DNA of 64,000 nucleotides, taken from assembly GCF_028867935.1 (NCBI RefSeq), contig NZ_JAPQNS010000008.1:62001-126000 (forward strand), in the 5' to 3' direction. Each line of letters begins with the position of its first letter. The first letter of the stretch is position 1. The stretch is from Flavobacterium sp. SUN052 (lineage in GTDB: Bacteria > Bacteroidota > Bacteroidia > Flavobacteriales > Flavobacteriaceae). The translations under genes were made by a program, and so were the position numbers. This document shows, piece after piece, positions 44,164 through 54,450 of this stretch. Below the pieces are notes generated by a model. That model searched no databases, was not told where the DNA came from, and saw only the letters and a list, made by a program, of their open reading frames with translations.

Positions 44164-46559
44164 GGTTTCGGGGCGATGGATTGTGTTTTCTGTTTAGGCG
44201 CGGGCAGGATGATTTTTCCCTGCGCGTCGAAGGTGACGGGTTCGATGCACAGATAGGGCTCCGAGTATTTGTCAGAACTATGGTAGGCCATGTAGTACCC
44301 ACCCGTTGGGCCTTTAAACAGGCTGTGTTGAAAAATCACCTGCGTGGGCGGGGCAAACGCATTGGGGCGCGGATAGGGCATTTTCAACACCTCGTCGGCT
44401 TCGGCCTCCCGAAACGTATAGAGTGGCTCACTGGTCAGAAAACGCCAGGGGCCCGTCGGCGCATTGGCCACCATGTATTGCACCTTCACCACATACCCGC
44501 CCCGAAACTGGGAGTAAAGCAGGTAATAACGCCCGTCGCGCTCCGTGACCGATGGGGCATCCAGAAAATGAAAATCGCGACCCAGCGTCGATGGTCCCAG
44601 CATCTCCAAGGGTTGCGTCTTTATTCGGGCAATAGCTACGTCCAGTTCAGCCGTATAGAATCGCCCATCCAGATCGTAGTAGATGTGGACAGTTCCCGTG
44701 AGATCCTGTAGCAGTGTGGCATTGTTGCCGTAAAAAAGCGGCTTGACAGGCGTAACAATCTGGTACGGCCCTTCGATCCGATCGGCCACGGCCATACCAA
44801 ACCCAAGCTTTTTGTAAGGCCGCAGCAAATTATTCCGGCACATAAACGTCAGGTAGTATTTCCCACCAATGCGGTGAATTTCGGGGGCGACCCATTCGTC
44901 GCGGTACCAGGCGCTGTCGGGGAAGGCCAGCCGGTTAAGCAGCAGGGCCGATTCACGCCAATGCGCCAGATCGTCGGACTGGTAAAGCATGATGCCACGT
45001 TTAGGCCATTCGGGATTCGTCTGTTCAGTCGCAACCAGGTAAAAGCGCCCTTGTTCTGCTGTCACAAACACGTCTTTTTGACCGTACGAATTAAGCCCCC
45101 TAGTGATTGGATTTGTCCAGCTCAGGCTGTTGTGAGACGTACTGGCTATTTTCTGAGCGTCAGTGGTTTTAGTTGTACTGGTAAACCGCACATCGGCCGT
45201 GGTTCGTGGATTAATGGCAAACCCGCCCTCAACAGCTGAGCGAATCGATTTCCCGTTGATGGTCAGGTTGGTAAACAGCACATCAGTAACGCAGCTACTG
45301 GTATCGAACCCCTGAATTACATTAAGTCGGGCGGGTGGTTGGCCGTTGCTTGTTGTAACACGGATGTTGGAGAAGCGTAGGTTACGGATAGAGCCAAGCC
45401 TGTCAGCTTTGGCAAAACGATTCGAGAGGATCTGTATGTTCACCAGACGCCAATCTGCATTTTCGACGCGAATGTTGTCGAACCGATAATTAGCCATATC
45501 CCCACTCCCACCGTGGATAGCCACGAACACACCCTCGTTGGGGTTGTCCCAGCGGTGTTCGCAGTGAATCACGTCGCAGTCCTGCACCACAAAGCCCGCG
45601 TTGTTGCTGTTCATGTTCCAGCTGATCTGGAAGGGCGCGCCGTTTTCCATCTGCCAGATGATAGTTCGGTATACCTTCAGGCCCGAGCGGTACAGCTTGA
45701 GGGCATCGTCGTTGCATTTCAGGAAACAGTCTTCTACCAGCCCGTTGGTACCGGTCGAAAACCCGTCGGTATTGAACCACCAGCCAATGCCTTTCACGTT
45801 GCGGATGGTGGTATGATCGCCCCCGGTCGTGACGTAATACCCCGGCGAATCGACCAACGTTATGCCTTCAATCAGTGCGTTGGTGGAGCCATTGCCGCCC
45901 AGCCAGATGTGTTTGCCGTGCGTGTGCCCAAACTTGCGCCCCGACAGAATGCCCCGCCCCCGGATACTGACGTCCGCTACGTTCTCACCCAGAATCAGCG
46001 CGTTGACCACAGCCCCACCTGCCAGATAGATCGTCTGACCGGGTTTAGGCTTGATCGGCTCTGCCAGATCGTACACGCCCGGCCCGAAGTATAGCACGTT
46101 GGGGTCAGTTGGGCTGGGTACGTTCGTTTCGGGCGGGTCAGCAAAAACAAGCATCGGGTGCGTCAGGTCGTCGTCGAATTCGACCGACACATGCCGCGGT
46201 TTGTCGATGGTGAAGCTGACGGTATTTCCCCGCATAGTGGGGGTAATTCCGTAACTCGATGGCAGAATCCGGCAGGTCTTGAATGTACCTATGCGTTTGG
46301 TAACGGTTATTATGACTCTTCCAGCGAACGAAAAGGTGGTGTACGAGGTAGTTTTGTGCCGGTTGAATTTAGGAAACTGCGCGTCGGTGCTGTACACAAA
46401 CGAGGGGTGCGTCCGTCCATTATACCCCACCGTAACGGCATACTGCTCCGAGGCCTTCACGCCCGTCGGAGCGGGGTAAACCGTCACCTGTGCCCGACCC
46501 AGCAGGGGTAGCAACAGGCTCATAATCCAAGTTATCGAAACAGCGACTGGCCTCTTCAT
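44160..46559 (-). CDS. Fusion: GH49-like beta-helix plus GH43-like propeller
   Basis: 799 residues, two enzymes in one chain. The signal ends near LLGRAQ (about residue 24). Residues to about 490 copy the architecture of the next gene: a beta-sandwich (HVSVEFDDDLTHPMLVFADPPE), the helix start YFGPGVYDLAEPI, SIRGRGILSG, FNTDG (Asp265), KCNDDALKLY (Asp284, Asp285) and TIIWQMENGAPFQISWN. From about 510 a GH43/GH32-clan-like propeller follows (KDVFVTAEQGRFYLVATEQ, WVAPEIHRIGGKYYLTFMC, FLDAPSVTERDGRYYLLYSQF). Fusing backbone- and side-chain-type activities is the notable point. It overlaps both neighbouring genes by 4 bases. Confidence 0.85.
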   Translation of the reverse strand: MKRPVAVSITWIMSLLLPLLGRAQVTVYPAPTGVKASEQYAVTVGYNGRTHPSFVYSTDAQFPKFNRHKTTSYTTFSFAGRVIITVTKRIGTFKTCRILPSSYGITPTMRGNTVSFTIDKPRHVSVEFDDDLTHPMLVFADPPETNVPSPTDPNVLYFGPGVYDLAEPIKPKPGQTIYLAGGAVVNALILGENVADVSIRGRGILSGRKFGHTHGKHIWLGGNGSTNALIEGITLVDSPGYYVTTGGDHTTIRNVKGIGWWFNTDGFSTGTNGLVEDCFLKCNDDALKLYRSGLKVYRTIIWQMENGAPFQISWNMNSNNAGFVVQDCDVIHCEHRWDNPNEGVFVAIHGGSGDMANYRFDNIRVENADWRLVNIQILSNRFAKADRLGSIRNLRFSNIRVTTSNGQPPARLNVIQGFDTSSCVTDVLFTNLTINGKSIRSAVEGGFAINPRTTADVRFTSTTKTTDAQKIASTSHNSLSWTNPITRGLNSYGQKDVFVTAEQGRFYLVATEQTNPEWPKRGIMLYQSDDLAHWRESALLLNRLAFPDSAWYRDEWVAPEIHRIGGKYYLTFMCRNNLLRPYKKLGFGMAVADRIEGPYQIVTPVKPLFYGNNATLLQDLTGTVHIYYDLDGRFYTAELDVAIARIKTQPLEMLGPSTLGRDFHFLDAPSVTERDGRYYLLYSQFRGGYVVKVQYMVANAPTGPWRFLTSEPLYTFREAEADEVLKMPYPRPNAFAPPTQVIFQHSLFKGPTGGYYMAYHSSDKYSEPYLCIEPVTFDAQGKIILPAPKQKTQSIAPKP

Positions 46560-47527
46560 GGCTTTCCGAACTGGTTAACGATCGTGTCATACTGAGCCTG
46601 GGTTAGTGGCCACATGCAACCATGACGGGCGTTTGGCGGGGCAGCATAGCGCAGTTGCGACACGTTAAACCACGGCCCTGCGAGCGTAGGTGCTTCAGAA
46701 GCACTATAGCGCTGACCGGTGTACATTTCGTAGTACATGTACCAGCCCGTCCCGTCGGGTTTGGGTACTACCGTTGGGGCTTCGTGGTAGCTGGGCGATA
46801 CTGACGGTCCGGGGTAGCTGTAGGGGCCCGTCAGGCTACGCGACACCGCCACCCGCACCGATTTTCCGGTGGGCCACTGCGCCGTAGCTTCGCACTCATC
46901 TTTTAAAATGGCGTAATAGAAGCCGTTTTCTTTACGAATGATGACATCAATGCTACCCATTTCGTAAGGCAGCAACCGTTGTGGTTTGGTGAACGTGGTG
47001 AAGTCTTTGGTGAGTACATAGAAAGTCCGCATGCTACACCAGTACCGGGCGAAGTCCTCACGCGCAATGTCGGCAGCGTGGGCGTGCCAAGTAATGATAT
47101 ACTGGGCCGAAGCCTCGTCGTAGAACATTTTGGGAGCCCCGTACCAGCTTGGATTATCGAAAAAACCGGGCGTCGATTTTCCATCGAAAAGATCGATCGG
47201 TAACCGTTTAGCTTCGGTCCAACGAATGAGGTCAGTGGATGCCCATAGTGGAATCTGGCCGGATTTTTCCTCCACCCCAATCATGTAATAGCGTCCGTCG
47301 TGGCCACGGCTGATGTCGGGGTGACCCCGGTAGGCATCGTGCACGCGCTTGCCGTCGTTGAGCATCTCCCATTTTAGACCGTCTTTACTGACGGAATAAT
47401 AGAGGTGCCCATAATCGGCTTTAGTCATGTGGGCAAAGAGGTAGCCGGCCGGTTTAACGTCACCAAACTGAGCCTGGGTACGTTGGGACAGGCAAAAAAC
47501 AAGCAGGACAAGCGCAAGGAATCTCAT
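46556..47527 (-). CDS. GH43-like secreted glycosidase
   Basis: 323 residues; the signal peptide ends near RTQAQ (residue 20). The sequence starts with YLFAHMTKADYGHLYYSVSKDGLKW, then YRGHPDISRGHDGRYYMIG (the conserved Asp in HPDI), WYGAPKMFYDEASAQYIITWHAH, and ends with EAPTVVPKPDGTGWYMYYEMY (likely catalytic Glu). This is the GH43-like group often annotated as galactan or arabinan hydrolases. It heads the four-gene minus-strand run; its TGA overlaps the ATG of the fusion gene. An exact -7 box lies 31 bases upstream. Confidence 0.83.
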   Translation of the reverse strand: MRFLALVLLVFCLSQRTQAQFGDVKPAGYLFAHMTKADYGHLYYSVSKDGLKWEMLNDGKRVHDAYRGHPDISRGHDGRYYMIGVEEKSGQIPLWASTDLIRWTEAKRLPIDLFDGKSTPGFFDNPSWYGAPKMFYDEASAQYIITWHAHAADIAREDFARYWCSMRTFYVLTKDFTTFTKPQRLLPYEMGSIDVIIRKENGFYYAILKDECEATAQWPTGKSVRVAVSRSLTGPYSYPGPSVSPSYHEAPTVVPKPDGTGWYMYYEMYTGQRYSASEAPTLAGPWFNVSQLRYAAPPNARHGCMWPLTQAQYDTIVNQFGKP

Positions 47528-47557
47528 AAAACGTAGCTGTGATTGACGGTACTCATC

Positions 47558-47565
47558 AAAACTAC
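47558..47565 (-). promoter_or_regulatory. -7 box for the GH43/beta-helix operon
   Basis: TAGTTTTG on the minus strand matches TAnnTTTG exactly, 30 bases before the start codon at 47527. No TTG is seen at -33, so an activator is likely. Confidence 0.4.
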
Positions 47566-47695
47566 GCTCGCTATCAGGCTGAATTTTGGCGCATTTACCT
47601 TATTCCTTGCTCAATCGTCCATAGTGTTGCCTTGATGAATCTGGCATCGGCTGCGCGTTGTACCTTTCGAGTAGCACAAATTTATTATTCGTCCG

Positions 47696-48415
47696 ATGCA
47701 CCGTTCTTTTTTCACGCTACAACTGGCGCTCTTCGCCCTATCACCTTTCATTGGTACCGCGCAAACCGATGCTCCCCGTTGGAAGTCGATGTTCAACGGC
47801 AAGAATTTTAAGGGATGGACTATTATACACAGGGGCAAGCAGGCGCATGTCTGGGTGGCCGACGGGCAGATCAATGGTAATAAGCTCGCCAATACGCCCC
47901 AACACACGTTTATCACCACCAAAAAGCAATACGGCGATTTTATCCTGGAGGGCGACTGCAAGCTCGACGGCGACTTACATACGGGTTTTCTGTTCCGGCT
48001 CCAGAACGCCCCCGACACGGCGACCATTCCAATGTACGGCTATCAGGTCAAGATTGACCCAACTCCGCGCCGGTGGACGGGTGGTATCTTCGATGATTTT
48101 GGTAAAACCTGGCATTGGCTCTACACCCTCAAGGACGACGAGCGGGCGCGGACGGCTTTCCACATGAACGAGTGGAATACCTTCCGTATCGAAGCCATTG
48201 GCGACAACATGAAGGTGTGGATCAACGGCATTCCGACTGCCAATCTCATCAACGGGAAGTATGCCAAAGGCCACATCGCCCTGAAAGTGCACAGCATGGG
48301 GAATACACCCGAAAAAGAAGCCGTTCAGGTGCATTACAAAAACCTGCGCATCATCGGCCGCCATCCCGAGCGGTACACACTTCCAATGGATTTAGCCGCC
48401 CGAAAAGCCGATTAA
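47696..48415 (+). CDS. DUF1080 (3-keto-disaccharide hydrolase family) secreted protein
   Basis: 239 residues, signal ending near FIGTAQ (residue 23). SMFNGKNFKGW at the mature start, FILEGDCKLDGDLHTGFLFR and GYQVKIDP are DUF1080 marks; the fold is a concanavalin-like jelly roll. Some DUF1080 proteins hydrolyse 3-keto-glycosides made by Gfo/Idh/MocA dehydrogenases, a family also present in this window (15964-16998), though that copy is cytoplasmic. TACCTTTC at 47661 is a weak -7 candidate. The stop is 3 bases from the stop of the facing sulfatase gene. Confidence 0.87.
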   Translation: MHRSFFTLQLALFALSPFIGTAQTDAPRWKSMFNGKNFKGWTIIHRGKQAHVWVADGQINGNKLANTPQHTFITTKKQYGDFILEGDCKLDGDLHTGFLFRLQNAPDTATIPMYGYQVKIDPTPRRWTGGIFDDFGKTWHWLYTLKDDERARTAFHMNEWNTFRIEAIGDNMKVWINGIPTANLINGKYAKGHIALKVHSMGNTPEKEAVQVHYKNLRIIGRHPERYTLPMDLAARKAD

Positions 48416-48418
48416 GGG

Positions 48419-50008
48419 TCAGTCGTCGATGGCGGCTTTCTCGTAGTCTGACAGTTCGACCCAGCCGGTGCGGATTTTCTCACCCGCCATCACGCGTTCG
48501 TAGAAGCCCCGGTATTGTGGTTCGCACATGGGGTATTGCTCATAAAGGTGGCCAAAACCGATCTGCCGCAGGTCGTCCTGCGCCTTGAGCTTGGCCACCA
48601 TCTCGGCCTTGAGTTTCTGAGCTACAGCTTTGTATTTTGGGTCGTTGACAAGGTTTTTCATGCAATCGGGGTCGCGCCGAACATCATAGAATTCTTCAGG
48701 CGGACGTTTGCCAAAGTTCGTCTGCCAGTATGTTTTGTTCTGCCCCCGACGCCGAAGGTTTAGTATCAGCGTTTTGGTGGGGCTACCGTCGGTATTGAGA
48801 TAGCCGGTTTCAGGATTGCAAACGGGCCACCGACCGGGTTCATAGTTAGTCAGATATAGCATCCCATCTTTATGAATCCCCCGGATCGGATAACCCTGAT
48901 CGTGCGGCCGACCTATGTCGTGGCGCTCCTGCCCGACCAGCACAAAATTCCGCGCTGGGTTCACCTGCCCGCTAGTGCTGGCATTAAACAAATCGAACAG
49001 ACTGGTGCCGGTAATGGGCTGCATACCCGTGATATTTGGGTCGAGCCCAGCTGCCTGTAAAAACGTGGGTGCCAGGTCTATGAAGCTCACGTAATCATCC
49101 ACTTTGCGGTTCGGTTTGGCAATACCAGCCGGCCAGCGAATAGCCATGGGTATATGATTGGCGTTTTCGTACTGGTTACCCTTCACGCGTGGAAAGGGCA
49201 TGCCGTGGTCCGAGGTGAACACGATCAACGTATTATTTAGTTGGCCATTAGCCTCCAGCGTTTTCAGGATGCGGGCTACGTGGCTATCCATGTATTCGAT
49301 CTCGTAAGCATAATCGAGCAGGTCAGTACGGATGGTGAGTGAATCAGGCCAGTAGCCCGGCACGCGTTCAATTTGGCTTGGTTTCTTACCCGCTTTTCTG
49401 GTACCAACTCCGTATTCGTAGGCCCGGTGTGGCTCGTTGAAACCCACCCAGAACGACCAGGGTTTATCGCCCGCCTGCTGCACAAAATCGGTAAAGTTGG
49501 CTGCGTAGTCGTTATTGGCGATGAATTTAGCGGGTGGGTTTAGCTTGTGTTTGGCAAACTCAGGACCAAGCAGGTTGCGGGGCTGCCCCTCGTCGGTCAG
49601 GGCTTTCCCGGGGGCATATCCTTTGCCGGTGAAACCGGTAACGTACCCAGACTCGCCCAGGGCTTCCATGTAGGTTTTAAATTTGGTCGGGAAGAAAATC
49701 CAGTGATTGGCCGCTGCGTCGAGCTGCCAGGAATTTCGCCCCGTCATAATGCACGAACGGGAAGGAGCGCACTTGGCATTGGGCGTGTAGGCTCTATTGA
49801 ACAGAATTCCTTCCTGTGCAATGCGGTCGAAAGCTGGCGTATTCACCCAGGTACGTCCGTAGGCACTAAAGTCAGCTCCGGCATCATCGGCCACGATAAA
49901 GAGAATATTGGGGCGTTGGGCGGCTGGTTGAGTGGTTGGAAAAAATCCCGTAAAGCCAATAAGGGCCGTGCCGCTCAAAAAAGTCAGGAGAAGGAATAGT
50001 CGGTTCAT
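48419..50008 (-). CDS. Secreted sulfatase (Cys type)
   Basis: 529 residues, with a signal-like N-terminus ([19 protein letters not shown]). [17 protein letters not shown] is the metal motif; the active site is CAPSR with Cys80 followed by [20 protein letters not shown] stands in the GKWH position, and [22 protein letters not shown] closes the metal site. [14 protein letters not shown] is the usual C-terminal landmark. This is a heparan N-sulfatase-like S1 subgroup. It is 93 bases downstream of HTCS2 and may be under its control. Confidence 0.93.
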   Translation of the reverse strand: MNRLFLLLTFLSGTALIGFTGFFPTTQPAAQRPNILFIVADDAGADFSAYGRTWVNTPAFDRIAQEGILFNRAYTPNAKCAPSRSCIMTGRNSWQLDAAANHWIFFPTKFKTYMEALGESGYVTGFTGKGYAPGKALTDEGQPRNLLGPEFAKHKLNPPAKFIANNDYAANFTDFVQQAGDKPWSFWVGFNEPHRAYEYGVGTRKAGKKPSQIERVPGYWPDSLTIRTDLLDYAYEIEYMDSHVARILKTLEANGQLNNTLIVFTSDHGMPFPRVKGNQYENANHIPMAIRWPAGIAKPNRKVDDYVSFIDLAPTFLQAAGLDPNITGMQPITGTSLFDLFNASTSGQVNPARNFVLVGQERHDIGRPHDQGYPIRGIHKDGMLYLTNYEPGRWPVCNPETGYLNTDGSPTKTLILNLRRRGQNKTYWQTNFGKRPPEEFYDVRRDPDCMKNLVNDPKYKAVAQKLKAEMVAKLKAQDDLRQIGFGHLYEQYPMCEPQYRGFYERVMAGEKIRTGWVELSDYEKAAIDD

Positions 50009-50100
50009 GCGTTGGGAATAACTAACGAGACTACAAAAAGAAAGGATCTTTCCGAATGTTGGTTGCTCTTGTATTCCAAAAATCAGTGGTATAGTCCCAT

Positions 50101-53100
50101 TTACAATGCTACAACCTGCATTCCGGTATGTTTATGGTTTATAGCACTTGGGGGGCAGCCGTATTTTTTCCGAAAAGCCCGCCCAAAGTAGTTCGGGTCG
50201 CTAAAACCCACCCGGGTGGCCGTGTCGGCGACACTTAAGCCCTGTTCGAGACACTGATGCGCAATGGTCAGGCGGAAATCATTCAAAAACTCCTTCACAC
50301 TCAAACCGGTAGCCAGTTTAATCCGCGACTGTAATAGCGACCGGCTGCACTGCATCTGTACTGCCAGCGTATCGACACTCAGATTGGAATCGCTATACTG
50401 CTCCTGGGTCAGCGATTGAAAACGGAGAAGAAAGACTTCCTCCTTATTCGTGATCGCCCCACCCGCAGTTGGTTTTAGCTGGTTTTTCGACAACTTACTT
50501 TTCATCCTTGCCAGCGTACGCAGATGATTAGCTAAAAGCAGATCCAGTTCGTTTAGGTTGAAGGGTTTACCAATGTAGCTGTCGGCTCCGCCGTTCAGGC
50601 CTTCGATAATGGTTTCATCGTCGGTATTATCCATGAGCAGCACAACCGGAATGGCCTCAGTTACCTCCGTCTGTTTCAACACCCGGCAGAGCGATTGTCC
50701 CTGCTGATCGTGCATTCCATCTTCACACAGGATCAGATCGGGATAGCTGGTTTTCGCTTTCTGGAGGGCTTCTGCAAAACTGTGGGCCGTTGAGATCCGA
50801 TACAGGCTTCCGAAATGTCGTTTCAGGAACTGCACCAGTTCCTTACTGCGGTCGGCAATCAGAATCGTAGGCAGGTAGACGGACTCGTCTGTCTCTGGCT
50901 GTTCAACGGTTTTACTCAGTGAGGCTGCGTCGACGGGTTCTAAACCAGGTTCATCCATCAGCCCGACAAGGCGGTACGGGAGCGAATCAGGCTTTTTGAT
51001 ACCAGCAAGTTGTCGATTCGCTGGGCTTTTACGAATAGGCAGGCTGATGGAAAGCGCTGGTGTACCGACCTGATTGGTAAATACGACGCTCCCATTCAGG
51101 AACTTTATCAGACTAAACGTCAACAGAATACCGAGACTGGCTGAGTCAGGTTGACTAAAAATCTCTTCGTTGTTCGTGGCTACCCGGTAGCTTGTCTTGA
51201 GTTGCTCAATTAAGTCGGGCCGGTTTGGCAGCACCATGTTCAGTACCAACTGACGCTGTTCCTGCCCTGTATCGCCCGGCGTTGCTACGTCGAGTTGAAA
51301 GGTGTCACCGTTTACGAATTCATTGGTGAGGTACACCAGCAAATTACCTAGAATGGTCTCAATCCGCCCTGCATCAAACCAGGCTAGCAGATACGGTTGT
51401 GAAAAAGTCAGTCGCTTACCAATAGCCCGTGGCACTAATAGCGGATCGAACGCGCCAACCGTTTCTTTTACGAACGTTACTACGTCCAGTTCTATCAGGT
51501 CGGGCTTCTGAGGGCCACTTTGCGTTTTTCGAAGCTCAGTCAACTGATCAATCAGCGACTTTAATCGGTTGGCATTTTTCCGTATGACCCGATAATTCAG
51601 ATGTGGCTCCGTTTTCCGGTCGGCAATGCTTAGCTCGTCCACTTCAGCCATAATGAGCGTCAATGGCGTTTTAAACTCGTTCGACAAAAAGGTAAAAAAA
51701 TTCAGTTTCTGCCGATTTAGCTCATCACTTTTTTCCCGTTCCATACGCTCCGCCTGCACGGCCATCCGCTGCTCGTTTAGGAATCGATTGAACCGTCGGT
51801 ACACCCACAGCGCACCCGCTAGTAGCAGCATGTAAAACCCGTAGGCGAATCCACTGCGCCAGAAGGGAGGGTTCACTACAATGCGAAGGCTCCGCTTGGT
51901 CGATGAGGGCATCCCATCCGGTCTGAACGTTCGAACATGAAAGGTGTAGCGCCCCGGCGACAGGTTAGTGTAGGTAATGGAATGGCCCGTAGTTTTGGGG
52001 TTCCAGGTGGGTTCAAACCCTTCCAGATACGATGTGTAGAGGGTATTGCCCTGGGCGAAATAATTGATGGCCACAAAATCAAGCGTAATCACGTTCTGGT
52101 CGTAGGCCAACTGGAGTTCTTCAATGCCGTCCAGCGACTTCGTCAGGGCAGAGCCCCGCCCCGCCGTTACCTCTTTATTGAATAGTTTCAGAGCCGTGAA
52201 ATAGAGTGGAGGGTCGATACGTAAGTTGGTGATAATGGATGGCGAAAACGAGGTCAATCCAGCTATCGTACCAAAGTAAAGCGTTCCCCTGCTGTCTTTG
52301 AACGCCGATTTGAAATTGAACTGACTGACCGGCAAACCACTTTCCAGCCCAAACGTGCTAACATGCCCCTGACGGGGCGTAAACGACACTAATCCCTGAT
52401 TGGTCGAAAACCAGTAAGTCCCGCTATTGTCTTCCAGTACACCATAAACGGTTTGGTGAGCCAGATGCGGATCGACAGGCGACGGAACGAACCGTTGTTG
52501 AGAATGACTCCAGCGTAAAACGCCCCCATCGAGGCTACTAAACCAGAGATTATGTCGGCGATCCTTATAGATCCCAATCAGTTGGTTGCTGTGCAGCACG
52601 GGCGTGTTCTGCGCGTCGAAATGCTGTAATTTACCCGTTCGGGGGTCGTACCGATAGATGCCTGCCGAGCGGGCAGCCAGCCAGATCGTACCGAGCGCGT
52701 CTTCGGCAATGTCATAAATAAAAGTCTGTCCGAGGATTTCGGGGCGAAATCGCCGAAAAACGCCCCGTCGTTCGTCGAACATGTTCACTCCCCGCTGCGT
52801 ACCAACCCACAGTTGGCCAGTTTTGTCGCGACAGAGGGCATAAACACTATTGTTGGAGAGTGAGGTGGAGTCGGCGGGGTTATGCCGGAATACTCGCTTT
52901 GCCTGAGTCGTGGGAGCTATGTAGTTCAGGCCGCCCAAGAAGGTGCCGACCCAAAGACCGCCGTTTTTGTCGGGCAACAGAGCATGTACATTGTTGTCGC
53001 TCAGTCCGTTTTGGGTGTTGTGATACGCCCACTGGCCTGTTGTGCGGTTCAGCCCCGTTACGCCCCCGTCTTCGGTGCCTATCCAAAGCCATCTGTCCGG

Positions 53101-54228
53101 CCCTTCATTCAGCTGACTAACCGCTTTGCCCGATAAACCCTGCCCGTTGGAAGCCGGGAAGAGATGATGAAACGACACATTGGCTGGACGGGCGTAGTTG
53201 ACACCACCAAAATACGTACCAAGCCAGACGGTCCCGTCGTGTCCCACACAGCTCGAATAAACCGAGCGATCGCTCAGATCGTGTGAGCTACCCACGGCAG
53301 ACTGATCGTAGCGATACGCAGTCTGGGTAGCCAGCGAATAGACGACCACACCCGACTCACTCCCCAGCCACAGATTGCCCGCCAGATCTTCGGATATGGT
53401 GCGAATGACCCGAACGCGGGGGCCGGGCAGTCGGCTGAACCAGTCTACTGCCTGGAAATTCATTGTCGATTCGTTCAACCGGAACAGGCTCCCGTTAGTA
53501 CCGAGCCAGATGATGCCTCGCCGGTTCTTAAACAGCACATAATCCCGAAACGTAAGGCCCTTTTCCGGCTCCAGCTCTGCAAGCGTTAAGGGTAAAAGCG
53601 TTTCTCCTTCAGAATTGATGAGCTTCAGGTTGCCATCCTGCATGACAATAAAGGCTCCTTTTCGAAACTCACAAATAGCCTGAACAGCCTGATCAGGCAT
53701 CACTCGTCGCACCGATTTTCCATAAGGTCCCAGCACAAAGATGCCTTGTCGTGTCGAAACCCATAATTCACCCGATGACACTCGCTTTATATCGGATACA
53801 AAAAGTGGATTTCCATTCGGGTCCTGACCATTGTTTAGAACGCCCGTCAACCCCTGTTTTTGGAATGAGTCGGTCGTTTCATCGTAATAAAACAGACCCA
53901 TTGCAGTGCCCACCCAGAGTACATGCTTATCTGCATACAGGCAGTTGATCCGATTAGATTCAACAGTTGGGTGACGGCTGTTGAAATAGTATTTTTTGAT
54001 TCGCTCGCTGTCGTATCGGTTCAAGCCATCACGGGTCCCAAACCACATAAAGCCTTTATAATCCTGCGCAATTGAAAAGACAGTGTTGTGCGATAATCCC
54101 TGTTGTGAGGTAATCCGGTCAAAGTAGATGGGCTGGGCCATTACTGACTGACACAGGAATAACAAGGCACTGATAATGAATAGTATACAGTGAGAACATC
54201 GCTTGAGAAGGCTTCCGAAAAGAATCAT
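50101..54228 (-). CDS. HTCS2: hybrid two-component regulator with degenerate phosphorelay
   Basis: About 1375 residues. The start chosen is ATG 54228; the frame is open 39 bases further up, but that stretch would cover a direct repeat. The signal region ([19 protein letters not shown]), two reg_prop propellers, a Y_Y_Y domain and a membrane helix (about 795-812) are normal. The HisKA motif reads [16 protein letters not shown], with Asn850 where His belongs (codon AAC). The HATPase domain keeps only GNLL and lacks DTGxG. The receiver reads [15 protein letters not shown], with Glu1169 in place of Asp, and Met for the usual Thr; GKPF is kept. The AraC HTH at the C-terminus looks intact. It may signal without phosphotransfer or depend on a partner. 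Confidence 0.93.
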   Translation of the reverse strand: MILFGSLLKRCSHCILFIISALLFLCQSVMAQPIYFDRITSQQGLSHNTVFSIAQDYKGFMWFGTRDGLNRYDSERIKKYYFNSRHPTVESNRINCLYADKHVLWVGTAMGLFYYDETTDSFQKQGLTGVLNNGQDPNGNPLFVSDIKRVSSGELWVSTRQGIFVLGPYGKSVRRVMPDQAVQAICEFRKGAFIVMQDGNLKLINSEGETLLPLTLAELEPEKGLTFRDYVLFKNRRGIIWLGTNGSLFRLNESTMNFQAVDWFSRLPGPRVRVIRTISEDLAGNLWLGSESGVVVYSLATQTAYRYDQSAVGSSHDLSDRSVYSSCVGHDGTVWLGTYFGGVNYARPANVSFHHLFPASNGQGLSGKAVSQLNEGPDRWLWIGTEDGGVTGLNRTTGQWAYHNTQNGLSDNNVHALLPDKNGGLWVGTFLGGLNYIAPTTQAKRVFRHNPADSTSLSNNSVYALCRDKTGQLWVGTQRGVNMFDERRGVFRRFRPEILGQTFIYDIAEDALGTIWLAARSAGIYRYDPRTGKLQHFDAQNTPVLHSNQLIGIYKDRRHNLWFSSLDGGVLRWSHSQQRFVPSPVDPHLAHQTVYGVLEDNSGTYWFSTNQGLVSFTPRQGHVSTFGLESGLPVSQFNFKSAFKDSRGTLYFGTIAGLTSFSPSIITNLRIDPPLYFTALKLFNKEVTAGRGSALTKSLDGIEELQLAYDQNVITLDFVAINYFAQGNTLYTSYLEGFEPTWNPKTTGHSITYTNLSPGRYTFHVRTFRPDGMPSSTKRSLRIVVNPPFWRSGFAYGFYMLLLAGALWVYRRFNRFLNEQRMAVQAERMEREKSDELNRQKLNFFTFLSNEFKTPLTLIMAEVDELSIADRKTEPHLNYRVIRKNANRLKSLIDQLTELRKTQSGPQKPDLIELDVVTFVKETVGAFDPLLVPRAIGKRLTFSQPYLLAWFDAGRIETILGNLLVYLTNEFVNGDTFQLDVATPGDTGQEQRQLVLNMVLPNRPDLIEQLKTSYRVATNNEEIFSQPDSASLGILLTFSLIKFLNGSVVFTNQVGTPALSISLPIRKSPANRQLAGIKKPDSLPYRLVGLMDEPGLEPVDAASLSKTVEQPETDESVYLPTILIADRSKELVQFLKRHFGSLYRISTAHSFAEALQKAKTSYPDLILCEDGMHDQQGQSLCRVLKQTEVTEAIPVVLLMDNTDDETIIEGLNGGADSYIGKPFNLNELDLLLANHLRTLARMKSKLSKNQLKPTAGGAITNKEEVFLLRFQSLTQEQYSDSNLSVDTLAVQMQCSRSLLQSRIKLATGLSVKEFLNDFRLTIAHQCLEQGLSVADTATRVGFSDPNYFGRAFRKKYGCPPSAINHKHTGMQVVAL

Positions 54229-54237
54229 ATAAGATAA

Positions 54238-54268
54238 TTCGGACAAAAAGATTCGGGCTTCGGACAAA
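54238..54268. promoter_or_regulatory. 21-bp-spaced direct repeat TTCGGACAAA
   Basis: TTCGGACAAA occurs at 54238-54247 and 54259-54268, exactly 21 bases apart (two helical turns), 10-40 bases upstream of the HTCS2 start chosen here. AraC-type regulators commonly bind repeats at this spacing, so this may be an autoregulatory site. Confidence 0.55.
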
Positions 54269-54296
54269 GTAACACATTAACCAACCCTTCACGGAA

Positions 54297-54325
54297 AATT
54301 GGTCGTTTGTAGCTAAGAATTGGTC
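54297..54325. promoter_or_regulatory. 21-bp-spaced direct repeat AATTGGTC
   Basis: AATTGGTC occurs at 54297-54304 and 54318-54325, again exactly 21 bases apart, about 126 bases before the SusC3 start. A possible -7 box (TACCCTTC, 54345-54352) lies 23 bases after the second TTG. It is a candidate HTCS2 target for the SusC3 operon. Confidence 0.5.
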
Positions 54326-54450
54326 AAAAGTACTGAATTCAAGCGTACCCTTCTGATTAAAATTGCACCATAAATCCTACGAATTATACTACCCGAATCA
54401 CGCTTCAACTGTGTGGGCGATGATGAGACAGACATTAACCAACCAATTTT

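Noticed and set aside
54274..54445. 13-base repeat ACATTAACCAACC at 54274 and 54433
   Set aside because: Two copies 159 bases apart with no promoter relation; possibly chance, so not listed as a site.
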